From contig CAKXHL010000023.1 in NCBI GenBank assembly GCA_934875375.1, forward strand, positions 1 through 18,127: a DNA stretch of 18,127 bases, given 5' to 3'. Made by a program: the position numbers and the translations under genes. Origin of the DNA: an uncultured bacterium. Lineage in GTDB: Bacteria > Bacillota > Clostridia > Oscillospirales > Ruminococcaceae. The notes beneath the pieces were generated by a model. It was not told the origin of the DNA and searched no databases. It saw only the letters and a list, made by a program, of their open reading frames with translations. Positions 1-7,800 of the stretch are shown in pieces; the stretch's first letter is position 1, and every line of letters starts with the position of its first letter.

Positions 1-118
1 TTACGCACCCGTCCGCCACTAAGATGATCTTTGCAAGGTTTTTGAATCGCCGTTCGACTTGCGGGGGTTAGGGGCGCCGCGCGCGTTCGTCCTGAGCCAG
101 GATCAAACTCTTCATTCC
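1..118 (-). rRNA. rrs: 16S ribosomal RNA, 5' end only (partial)
   Basis: The reverse complement contains the universal 27F site (AGAGTTTGATCCTGGCTCAG) followed by GACGAACGC, GCAAGTCGAACGG and GTGGCGGACGGGTG, which are the first roughly 115 nt of bacterial 16S. The gene runs off the left edge, so only the 5' domain start (helices 1 to 6) is present. The mature 5' end is placed near 118 by alignment to E. coli position 1. Several positions that are nearly invariant in bacteria differ here, all changed to G or C: the usual CTGGCGGC reads CGCGCGGC, and AACACATGCAAG reads AACCCCCGCAAG. This could be a divergent gene copy or an assembly error at a contig end. The identity as 16S is not in doubt. 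Confidence 0.95.
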
Positions 119-391
119 TTGTATCAAAAGCCCAAAGGCTCCTAATCAAATGAAGTTTGTCCAAGCTGATTCCGAACATCTAGCTTTCGCTTCGTTCTGG
201 AATTACCTGCTTGATTAAAATTCTTTTTGAATCTCAAGGGTAGTTTCAATTCGTTTCGAATGTTGTTCAATTTTCAAGGTTCCTCCCTGCGGTTGCAGGG
301 TCTTTATTTTACCATCTCTTCTTCGGTTTGTCAAGAACTTTTTTTCCTTCATCCAAGAAGTTTTTTCGCTCCCGGCGTCCCCCGCGAGACA
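119..391 (-). other. rrn leader region (transcribed spacer upstream of 16S)
   Basis: About 270 nt lie between the inferred rrn start site and the 16S 5' end, with no credible gene on either strand. On the minus strand the leader holds a small hairpin (arms 285-290 and 295-300, tetraloop) and then, at about 266-284, the sequence AACCTTGAAAATTGAAC. The latter resembles the boxA antitermination signals of Firmicutes rrn leaders. The part next to 16S is expected to form half of the 16S processing stalk, whose partner lies beyond the missing 3' end. Confidence 0.6.
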
Positions 392-399
392 GCTTCATT

Positions 400-429
400 A
401 ATATATCATACTCCTTACCCTAAAGTCAA
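400..429 (-). promoter_or_regulatory. rrn operon promoter (sigma-A type)
   Basis: On the minus strand there is a -35 TTGACT (424-429), an 18-bp spacer and a -10 TATATT (400-405), giving a start near 392. Immediately upstream is a strongly A-rich tract (about 430-460 read on the minus strand), consistent with an UP element as expected for rRNA promoters. The tract overlaps the core of the divergent metA promoter. Confidence 0.65.
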
Positions 430-439
430 TACCTTTTTC

Positions 440-468
440 TTGATTTTTTGACTTTTTTTTCGTATGAT
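440..468 (+). promoter_or_regulatory. metA promoter (sigma-A type)
   Basis: The -35 TTGATT (440-445), a 17-bp spacer and the -10 TATGAT (463-468) predict a start near 475 and a 5' leader of only about 35 nt. This leaves no room for a SAM or T-box riboswitch. The -35 lies 10 bp from the rrn -35 on the other strand. Confidence 0.55.
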
Positions 469-509
469 AGAAATGTTCTTGATCCAAACAGCACAGGAGG
501 CGCTTAATT

Positions 510-1433
510 ATGCCAATTTGTATCCCCAATTCTTTGCCTGCGGCGCAGGTCTTAGAATCGGAAAATGTTTTTGTTATGTCCGAAGAACGAGCTTCCCACC
601 AGGATATCCGCCCTTTAAAAATCGGTATTCTGAATTTGATGCCGACCAAAATTGTGACAGAAACCCAGTTGCTGCGCCTTTTGAGCAACACACCGCTGCA
701 AGTGGACATCGAACTGCTGCAAACTGCCACCCATACTTCTAAAAATACGTCGGCTGAACATTTGCTGAAGTTTTACAAAACCTTTGCTGATATTCAAAAG
801 GAACGTTTTGACGGTTTCATCATCACCGGCGCGCCAGTGGAACAGATGCCATTTGAGGAAGTGGATTACTGGCCGGAACTGTGCGCTTTTATGGATTGGA
901 CGAAAACCCACGTTTATTCTACATTTCACATCTGTTGGGGTGCCCAGGCGGCGCTCTATCATCATTATGGGATTTCCAAATATCCTTTGCCGCAAAAGAT
1001 GTTCGGCGTGTTTGAACATCGAACGCTGGAGCCAAAGCATCCTCTGATGCGCGGTTTTGACGAACTTTTCTTTGCCCCCCATTCCCGCCATACAACAGTC
1101 CGCAACGAGGACATTCTTTCCTGCCCGCAGCTGACGCTTCTGGCATCGTCGGAGGAAGCCGGCGCCTATTTGATCGCCAGCGAATCGGGCCGCCAGTTTT
1201 TTGTTACCGGTCATTCGGAATACGACCGGGAAACCTTGGCCGGCGAATATTTTCGAGATGTAAACAAAAATCTTCCCATTGAAATTCCACGGCATTATTT
1301 TCAAAACGATGACCCAAAACAGGAAATCATTTACCGTTGGCGCGGCCATGCCAGCCTGCTGTTTTCTAACTGGCTGAACTATTTTGTATACCAGACAACA
1401 CCGTACGATCTTTCCTCCCTTTCCCACGTCTGA
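510..1433 (+). CDS. metA: Homoserine O-acetyltransferase (MetA/MetAA family)
   Basis: This 307-aa cytosolic enzyme acylates L-homoserine in the first committed step of methionine synthesis. The whole sequence follows the MetA family and has its usual length. The catalytic Cys is C142 (FHICWGAQA), and the His-Glu pair is H235 and E237 (TGHSEYD). Residue 111, in GAPVEQMPF, is Glu. In this family Glu at 111 is associated with acetyl-CoA use and Gly with succinyl-CoA, so acetyltransferase activity is predicted. The ATG at 510 is set by an AGGAGG at 492-497. The gene is transcribed alone from its own promoter and ends at TGA followed directly by TAG, then a strong terminator. It may feed O-acetylhomoserine sulfhydrylation, but no partner enzyme is in the window. 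Confidence 0.95.
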   Translation: MPICIPNSLPAAQVLESENVFVMSEERASHQDIRPLKIGILNLMPTKIVTETQLLRLLSNTPLQVDIELLQTATHTSKNTSAEHLLKFYKTFADIQKERFDGFIITGAPVEQMPFEEVDYWPELCAFMDWTKTHVYSTFHICWGAQAALYHHYGISKYPLPQKMFGVFEHRTLEPKHPLMRGFDELFFAPHSRHTTVRNEDILSCPQLTLLASSEEAGAYLIASESGRQFFVTGHSEYDRETLAGEYFRDVNKNLPIEIPRHYFQNDDPKQEIIYRWRGHASLLFSNWLNYFVYQTTPYDLSSLSHV

Positions 1434-1448
1434 TAGGGAACAGCCCTC

Positions 1449-1491
1449 CCCGGCACATGTAACAATTCCTACATGTGTCGGGTTTTCTTTT
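1449..1491 (+). terminator. Intrinsic terminator after metA
   Basis: A 13-bp stem (1449-1461 with 1470-1482, one G-U pair) with an 8-nt loop is followed by TTTTCTTTT. It ends only about 28 nt before the start of the lipoprotein gene, so that gene either depends on readthrough or has a promoter that I did not find. Confidence 0.85.
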
Positions 1492-1518
1492 ATATTCCAA
1501 CCATTAGGAGGACTTACA

Positions 1519-2262
1519 TTGAAAAAAATTTCTCGTTTCTGTCTTTTTTCTCTCTCGCTCGTGCTGATCTGCGGCCTGTGCGCCTGCGCGCCGGACATAG
1601 ACAAACCGGGAAGTGAAGTTTCGTTTTCATCATCCGGCCTGCAATCTTCCGAAGCCACCGTGCCACAGGAGGAAATTTCTTTTTCCAGCCCGCCGGAGAG
1701 CGCACTGTTTGATCCGGCAAGCAGTCTTTTCCCCCAAGCCGAAGCCTTGACTTACCATATTGTCAATCTGGTTTTCACCCGGGATCATATTGAAAATGCC
1801 CAGCCTTTTCGCGATGGGGACATTTTCCGCTTTATGATTTCCCTGCTGGTTCAGAATGAGAACCGCTTATCTGCCTTTTATCCCGACTGTGTGTCGGTTG
1901 ACGAAAGTGGACGCGCTACCTTCCCGCTGGCAGCTGTCCAGCAGATGGTCAGCGATGTCTTTGGTGAAAGCAGCTGGTTCGTAGAGGACCCCAGTTATGA
2001 TGCCCGGCAAAATGCGTATTGCATGGATACCGGATTTGGCTTAAGCTCTGTCTATTCCTATGAGGATCTCTCCCCGTCCTGGGATGCCGCAGAAAATACC
2101 GTGATCGCCGATTTTTCTCTGATTGATACGCCCGCTTTCCCCGGGGAAGGAGACTATGGAGCCTATCGAATCACCTATCGGGCCCTTACCGAAAACGGCC
2201 GGACTTTTCTGCGGTACGCCGGCGTTCAGAAAGTCGACAAGCGACAAAAGAGTTCCTTCTAA
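1519..2262 (+). CDS. Uncharacterised lipoprotein
   Basis: The 247-aa product is predicted to be exported and lipid-anchored. I do not recognise its family. The chosen start is TTG at 1519, because AGGAGG (1506-1511) sits 7 nt upstream and the product then opens with a clean signal peptide: KK-x-SR, a hydrophobic core (about residues 7-20) and the lipobox LCAC, with Cys23 as the lipidated residue. Residues 25-60 are rich in Ser, Pro, Glu and Gln and look like a disordered tether. The rest (about 65-245) is a mixed, acidic, aromatic-rich globular domain without a motif I can name. It has one odd Cys pair (in FYPDCVSV and NAYCMDT). Starting further upstream would give an unlikely leader that crosses the metA terminator. 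It is convergent with the HAD gene, and they share a terminator. Confidence 0.8.
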   Translation: MKKISRFCLFSLSLVLICGLCACAPDIDKPGSEVSFSSSGLQSSEATVPQEEISFSSPPESALFDPASSLFPQAEALTYHIVNLVFTRDHIENAQPFRDGDIFRFMISLLVQNENRLSAFYPDCVSVDESGRATFPLAAVQQMVSDVFGESSWFVEDPSYDARQNAYCMDTGFGLSSVYSYEDLSPSWDAAENTVIADFSLIDTPAFPGEGDYGAYRITYRALTENGRTFLRYAGVQKVDKRQKSSF

Positions 2263-2309
2263 AAAACAGATTCTTTCCGAATATTTTCACTGGACAAGGC
2301 GGTATTCTC

Positions 2310-2352
2310 AAAAAGGGAAAGAAAGCGGCATTTCGCTTTCTTTCCCTTTTTT
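2310..2352. terminator. Bidirectional intrinsic terminator
   Basis: A perfect 18-bp stem (2310-2327 with 2334-2351) with a 6-nt loop GCATTT has A-tracts on one side and T-tracts on the other. It can therefore end both the lipoprotein transcript (plus) and the GNAT-HAD transcript (minus), which converge here. Confidence 0.9.
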
Positions 2353-2367
2353 ACAAGATGTTTTCCC

Positions 2368-3084
2368 CTATTGCTTCGCTTTTAAATATCGAAATTTTTC
2401 CCAAAGCGCCTGAAAATCGCCATGCTCCCAGCTGTCCAGCAAAAAGCCATCCGTCAAAATCGGCGTTTCGGTTAAAAGAAAGACCTGCATGCCCAGTGCT
2501 TCTGCGCACAAATCCTCTTTCACATCGTTTCCGACCATCAAACAATCTTCCGGCATCACCCCCAGCTTTTCCAGCACGTCTTTTCGGTAATAGTCCAGAT
2601 TCGGTTTGCAGTGCCTACTATTTTCATAGGTGGTGATCAGCGCAAAATCTGACGGCGAAAGCCCCGCCCATTCTATTCGCGCCCAGGTTGCCGCCTGCGG
2701 AAACAGCGGATTGGTCGCCAGCGCTACCCAATACCCCTTCTCCCGCAGCAGATGTACACAGCGCGCCGCCACCGGATGGCAGACAGTCGCTTTCTTCGCC
2801 GCCGCAAACTCGTTGCGGTAAAACGCGTCAAAATCCGACCGATAGACGAGCGCGCGTTCTCCTGCCAACCCGGTAAACGCCTGTCAAAACACACCTTCAT
2901 TGGTTTTGCTCCCATCATTTTCCTGCATGGCTTTCATACCCGCCCAAAGTCCCTGAATCAGCTTCTGCGGGTCAAAACCATACGGTTCAAACTTTTGGCT
3001 CAGAGCGCCGAAATACAAACGAATAAACGCTTCCTGATCCATTGGCAGCAGCGTTCCGTCCAAATCAAATAAAACGGTGTTCAT
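2368..3084 (-). pseudogene. HAD-family hydrolase interrupted by an in-frame TGA
   Basis: The reading frame encodes a 238-codon phosphatase-like protein of the haloacid dehalogenase superfamily, but codon 67 (2884-2886) is TGA. All four HAD motifs are present in one frame around it: I, DLDGT (D7, D9); II, ATNP (T124); III, CKPN (K160); IV, GNDVKEDL (D187, D191). There is no frameshift; the same frame continues past the TGA as QAFTGLAGERAL. The start ATG at 3084 has GAGG upstream, 19 nt after the GNAT stop. From memory, relatives have Trp at this place (EVFW), which would make the change TGG to TGA. The options are a recent nonsense mutation, a base-call error, or two pieces, the second starting at TTG 2868 without a clear ribosome-binding site. 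Substrate unknown. Confidence 0.75.
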
Positions 3085-3103
3085 CGTTTCCTCATTTTTT
3101 ATT

Positions 3104-3640
3104 TCATAGCGCAATCCAAAACCACCGAATCCGTTCCGGCTGGCCATCGTCTCCCGGCACCTGCGCTTCTCCCGCAGAGATTCCACCACATTTTCGGATC
3201 GTGCGCTCTGAAGCGGCGTTGTCGGCCCGGCAATCCAGCAATACCCGTTCCAAACCGATTTTGCGGCAAAAATCCAGTGCCAGCGTCAGCATCTGTGATG
3301 CATATCCCTTTTTCCGTTCGTCCGGCCGCACGCCGTAACCGATATTCCCACCGCTGCGGCACAGCTCGCCGGTCAACCGGTGCCGGATCTGAATGGTTCC
3401 CACAATTCGTCCATCCTGTTCCCGCACCGCAAAAAAGGTAGTCGCCGGAGTATGCTCTTGCGATACCGGCAGTTTTTGCAGAGCGTTGATTCGATCCAGC
3501 CATTCGCTGTAGACCGGATACCGCTCCATTGCGCTGCTGCCGTTGATATGGCACTCTCCGCTATCCAAATAGGCCTGCCGGTAATCCTCCGCCTGTCTTT
3601 CCCACGCGGGGTCCGGCAAAACCAAAGTCAAACGTTCCAT
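3104..3640 (-). CDS. GNAT-family N-acetyltransferase
   Basis: The 178-aa cytosolic protein should transfer an acyl group from acyl-CoA to an amine. The substrate cannot be read from the sequence. The acetyl-CoA pyrophosphate-binding loop is ERKKGYAS (about residues 108-115), preceded by the beta4 strand GNIGYGVRP. Motif B is DNAASERTIRKCGG (about 140-153), matching the GNAT pattern N-x-x-S-x-R-x-x-x-K-x-G. The start at 3640 has AGGAG 6 nt upstream; a longer reading frame exists, but its extension runs through the pfkA terminator hairpin. The stop is TGA, and the HAD start follows 19 nt later, so the two are probably co-transcribed. No distinct promoter was seen between the pfkA terminator and this gene. 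Confidence 0.85.
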   Translation of the reverse strand: MERLTLVLPDPAWERQAEDYRQAYLDSGECHINGSSAMERYPVYSEWLDRINALQKLPVSQEHTPATTFFAVREQDGRIVGTIQIRHRLTGELCRSGGNIGYGVRPDERKKGYASQMLTLALDFCRKIGLERVLLDCRADNAASERTIRKCGGISAGEAQVPGDDGQPERIRWFWIAL

Positions 3641-3655
3641 TTGGCACTCCTTTAC

Positions 3656-3688
3656 AGAAAAAAGGGGCGGAATCTCCCTTCCGCCCCT
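3656..3688 (-). terminator. Intrinsic terminator after pfkA
   Basis: On the minus strand a 9-bp GC-rich stem (3679-3687 with 3664-3672) with a 6-nt loop is followed by at least six Ts (complement of 3658-3663). It closes the long hprK-pfkA run. The GNAT gene starts about 16 nt further on and may rely on readthrough. Confidence 0.85.
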
Positions 3689-3707
3689 CAACAAATTTCT
3701 CAAAACC

Positions 3708-4679
3708 TTACAGTGCAATATCCTGTGCAATCTTCAAAAGATTCATGTCTACCGACTTTTTCATGCTCAAGGCTTCCAGAATATCGTAGTCGGTTACCTT
3801 TCCGTCTTTGGTCACTACAACGCGGTTGCCAATCCCTTTTTCCAGCAGTTCCACCGCATAATACCCCATCTCACTGGCAACCACACGGTCACGCAGGGTC
3901 GGGGAACCGCCGCGCTGAATGTGCCCCAGCACTGTGGCGCGGGACTCAACGCCGGTTTTCTCTTCGATTTCCTTCGCCAGCTCGTGAGAATGGCCAACTC
4001 CTTCAGCCACCATAACAATGAAATGCTGTTTTCCGGTTTTTTGCGAGGCTTTGATTTTTGCCACAATATCCCGATCCACATCAAAGGGAATCTCCGGGAT
4101 CAAAATCGCAATAGCACCGCAGGCCAGGCCAGTATTGACCGCAATATGACCAGCGTTTCTGCCCATCACTTCGACTACCGAGCAGCGGTCGTGAGATTGG
4201 GAAGTATCACGCAGGCGGTCTACGTTCTGGACGACCGTATTCATCGCCGTATCATAACCAATGGTATAGTCAGAGGAAGAAATATCATTGTCGATGGTGC
4301 CGGGAATGCCCACACAGGGAATCCCGCGCAAGGACAAGTCTCTGGCGCCGCGGAAAGAACCGTCGCCGCCGATGACCACCACGCCGTCCAGCCCAGTTTC
4401 CACGCAGGTCTGTTTGGCTCTTTCAATGCCAGATTCTTCTTTAAACTCCAAGCAGCGGGCCGTATACAAAATCGTACCGCCCTTTTGCAGAATATCCGAA
4501 ACGGAACGCAAATTCATTTCAACCATATCGCCGTTAATCAGACCGTTGTAACCGCGGCGGATACCCAACACCCGCATTCCTTTACCAATACCTGCGCGGA
4601 CTACGGCACGAATCGCCGCATTCATGCCCGGCGCATCGCCGCCGCTTGTCAAAACGCCAATGGTTTTTACCTGTTTCAT
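3708..4679 (-). CDS. pfkA: ATP-dependent 6-phosphofructokinase
   Basis: This 323-aa glycolytic enzyme phosphorylates fructose 6-phosphate to fructose 1,6-bisphosphate in the cytosol, usually as a tetramer. The length is typical of bacterial PfkA. The ATP site is SGGDAPGMN (about 12-20) plus GGDGS (104-108). The catalytic loop is PGTIDND, with D130 as base. The sugar-phosphate site includes VMGRNAG (about 171-177) and GHIQRGGSP. Gly in GGDGS and Gly127 in PGTIDND mark the ATP type; the pyrophosphate type has Asp and Lys there. The start ATG at 4679 has AGGAGG 8 nt upstream. It lies 192 nt after dnaE with its own promoter, so it can be expressed apart from the upstream run. Its product activates HPr kinase, encoded at the head of the same run. 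Confidence 0.97.
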   Translation of the reverse strand: MKQVKTIGVLTSGGDAPGMNAAIRAVVRAGIGKGMRVLGIRRGYNGLINGDMVEMNLRSVSDILQKGGTILYTARCLEFKEESGIERAKQTCVETGLDGVVVIGGDGSFRGARDLSLRGIPCVGIPGTIDNDISSSDYTIGYDTAMNTVVQNVDRLRDTSQSHDRCSVVEVMGRNAGHIAVNTGLACGAIAILIPEIPFDVDRDIVAKIKASQKTGKQHFIVMVAEGVGHSHELAKEIEEKTGVESRATVLGHIQRGGSPTLRDRVVASEMGYYAVELLEKGIGNRVVVTKDGKVTDYDILEALSMKKSVDMNLLKIAQDIAL

Positions 4680-4755
4680 ATTCTTAACCTCCTAATGATA
4701 ATCGGAAGATTTGCACAACCTGTTTTATAATGTCATAAAACCAAATTCAAAATCT

Positions 4756-4784
4756 ATTATAGTATAATCAGATTTTGATTTCAA
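4756..4784 (-). promoter_or_regulatory. pfkA promoter (sigma-A type)
   Basis: On the minus strand, -35 TTGAAA (4779-4784), a 17-bp spacer and a consensus -10 TATAAT (4756-4761) predict a start near 4749 and a leader of about 70 nt. It lies in the 192-nt dnaE-pfkA gap, which is AT-rich and otherwise shows nothing I can name. No clear terminator follows dnaE, so pfkA may be read both from here and from upstream. Confidence 0.7.
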
Positions 4785-4871
4785 CTGTTTTGGGCATAAA
4801 AAGCATGATTTTCACGCAATTTTTACGGGATACGTTAAAATTTTACCGTTTTTTCTGTTCACGGCTCATTT

Positions 4872-7800
4872 TTATTCCACCAGCTTTACGTTGCTTTCAC
4901 CCAAAACCTCTGCCAACTGGCGCAGCAGCACATCATTTGGGAAAACCCACATGGAGCGGGGAGCAAGGCTCACCTTCTGGGTATCCTCGAAAAAAACATA
5001 AACAGGAGTTTCCCCTCCAAAAATTTCCAAAAGGTTCTGCGCTTTTTCCATCGCCGTCCCCCGCCGTGACGGTACTTTCAGGTACAGCCCAGGTCTTTTG
5101 CCGCCGCTCGGCGCAGAAACCGCCTTGCGCGGGGGCAGACCGTTTCGGAAAGCGAGCCTGTCCTCAATGGTCATAACCTTTTCGCACAAAAGCTTGGCGT
5201 CCTCTTCCTCCCGTACGCTGATGCGTCCAGAGATCACCACTACCGACCCGACAGTCAGCAACTGGCCATACCGCTGCAAAGTTTTGGGGAAAACCAGTGC
5301 TTCCATAGAACCGGTAGTGTCTTCTACCGTCAAAAAGGCCATCGTATCCCCGCTGCGGGTTGCTTTAGACTGTCTGGCGCCGACAATACAAAGAATATCC
5401 ACCTGCTTATTGTCGTATTCTTCCAGCGCTACATGAGAAATTTTTGCGGTTCCCAGCCGCGGAATCAAGTCGGCATACTCTCCCAGCGGATGACCGGATA
5501 AATACATACCGGTAACTTCCTTTTCCAGATTCAGCCGCTCCATAAAAGGAAAATCCTCCATCGCAGGGAATACATATTCTTCCCGGGGCGCGTCGGCCAT
5601 GGTGTCGAAAAAGCCCAGCTGTCCCTCCAGATTTTTCTGCTTTACCGCGTCCAGCCCGCTGGAAATCACTTCATATCCTGCCAATAGCTGCCGCCGGTTG
5701 GGATTCATCCGGTCAAAAGCGCCGCATTTAATCAGGCTCTCCATCGCCCGGCGGTTGAGATCCCGACCGTGCATCCGCTCGCAGAAATCGTTGAAATTCC
5801 GAAATGGAGAAGACTCCCTTTCCCGGATAATATCCGCGATCACACTGCGGCCCAGATTTTTGATAGCCAAAAGTCCGAAACGGATTCCTTCGTCTGACAC
5901 GGTAAAACCCATGTCGCTCTGGGCGATATCCGGCGGCAAAACCGGGATCTTCAGCCGGGTGCATTCGTCGATATAACCGGTGACCTTGGAAGTGGAATCC
6001 AGTACGCTGGTCAAAAGCGCCGCCATGAATTCCTTGGGATAATGGCATTTCAGATACGCCGTTTGATACGCGACTACTGCATAGGCCGCCGCGTGGCTTT
6101 TATTGAACGCGTAAGATGCGAAGCTGGACATTTCACCGAAAATATCGCTGGCGATTTCTTCGCTGACGCCGTTGTGCACACAACCTTTGACCTGACAGGT
6201 ACCGTCTTCCTCGTACAGGCCATAAATAAAATTCTGCCGCTCTTTCTGCATAACATCGGCTTTTTTCTTGCTCATGGCCCGTCGGACCAGATCGGCCCGC
6301 CCATAGGAAAAACCGGCCAGCTCCCGGCAGATCTGCATTACCTGTTCCTGGTAAACAATGCAGCCGTAGGTCACATCGAGAATAGAAGCCAGTTTCGGAT
6401 GTTTATAGGTCACCTTCTCCGGATGGTGCCGGTTTTCAATATACTTGGGAATCGAATCCATCGGGCCCGGACGGTACAGGGAAATAACCGCAATCAAATC
6501 CTCAATGGACTCAGGTCCCAGTCCCACCAGCACGTTGCGCATACCACCGGATTCAAACTGAAACACCCCCTCGGTCAGGCCCGCCGATAGCATCTGAAAT
6601 ACTTTTTCATCGTCCGGCGGAATTTGCGAAATTGCAAAATCCGGCTGACGGCGGCGGATCATTTTTTCCGCATCACTGATAACCGTTAACGTGCGCAGCC
6701 CCAAAAAATCCATTTTCAAAAGGCCCAGCTCTTCCAGCGTCGTCATGGGGAACTGGGTCAGGATAGCTTCTTCGTTTTTCTGCACCGGCACATAGGTGTC
6801 TACCGGATCGCGGGTAATGACCACCCCTGCCGCGTGAGTGGAGGCGTGCCGGGGCATCCCCTCCAGCTTTCGGGCCATGTCAATCAGTTCGTGGATGGTG
6901 GGATCCGTATCATACTGCTGCTTGAAATCCTTCGATGCTGTGAGCGCCTTATCCAGCGTCATGTGCAGTTCATTGGGCACAAGTTTCGCTACCGTGTCTA
7001 CCTGTGCATAAGGAATCGCCATCGCCCTGCCTACATCCCGGATAGCGCCTCTGGCCGCCATGGTGCCGAAGGTGATGATCTGCGCCACATGGTCGGCACC
7101 ATATTTTGCTACTACATAGTCAATGACCTGCTGGCGTTTTTCATAACAGAAATCAATATCAAAATCCGGCATAGATACCCGCTCCGGATTCAAAAAGCGC
7201 TCAAAGAGCAAATGGTAGCGGATCGGGTCTATGCCGGTAATGCCGATGCAGTAAGCGCATAAGCTCCCCGCGCCGGAACCACGCCCCGGGCCCACAGGAA
7301 TATCGTGGGTTTTTGCATAGTGGATAAAATCATACACAATCAAATAATAATCCACATAACCCATTTTGATGATTACGTCCAGCTCGTATTCCAGCCGCTC
7401 GCGGATCTGCTGAGGCGGTTGCTCTCCATAATGGAGCGCCATGCCCTCATAACACATGCGCTTAAAATAGGTCACATTATTCTCTTCGGTAGGCGCTTTG
7501 TAAAATGGAAGCTTGGTCACGCCAAAAGTAAAATCCAGCTGACATTGTTCCGCAATTTTTACCGTATTGTCCAGCGCCTCCGGATGGGCGGCAAAAAGAG
7601 TTTCCATCTCCGCCCGGCTTTTCAGGTAAAACTCCTGGGTTTGAAACTCCATGTCCGATTTATCGTTGACTGTATGGTTGGTTTGGATACATACCAGTAT
7701 GCTCTGCGCCTGATGATCTTCCTGCCGGATATAATGGACGTCGTTGGTCGCCACCAGCCCAATCCCCGTTTCCTCTGACAGGCGGTACAAGTCGGGCAAA

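Noticed and set aside
227..451. Small 74-codon plus-strand frame upstream of metA
   Set aside because: It lies across the rrn leader and promoter, with no ribosome-binding site.
480..509. SAM or other methionine riboswitch ahead of metA
   Set aside because: The predicted leader is only about 35 nt, too short for any such element.
615..1658. Long 347-codon open frame on the minus strand opposite metA
   Set aside because: It lies antisense to a well-supported enzyme gene, has no ribosome-binding site or recognisable motif, and crosses the metA terminator.
2368..3084. Frameshift or two separate HAD genes
   Set aside because: Tracing the codons shows the same frame before and after the TGA; the second piece lacks the nucleophile motif and a credible start.
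3921..4730. 269-codon plus-strand frame opposite pfkA
   Set aside because: It is antisense to a clear PfkA with no start site or known domain.
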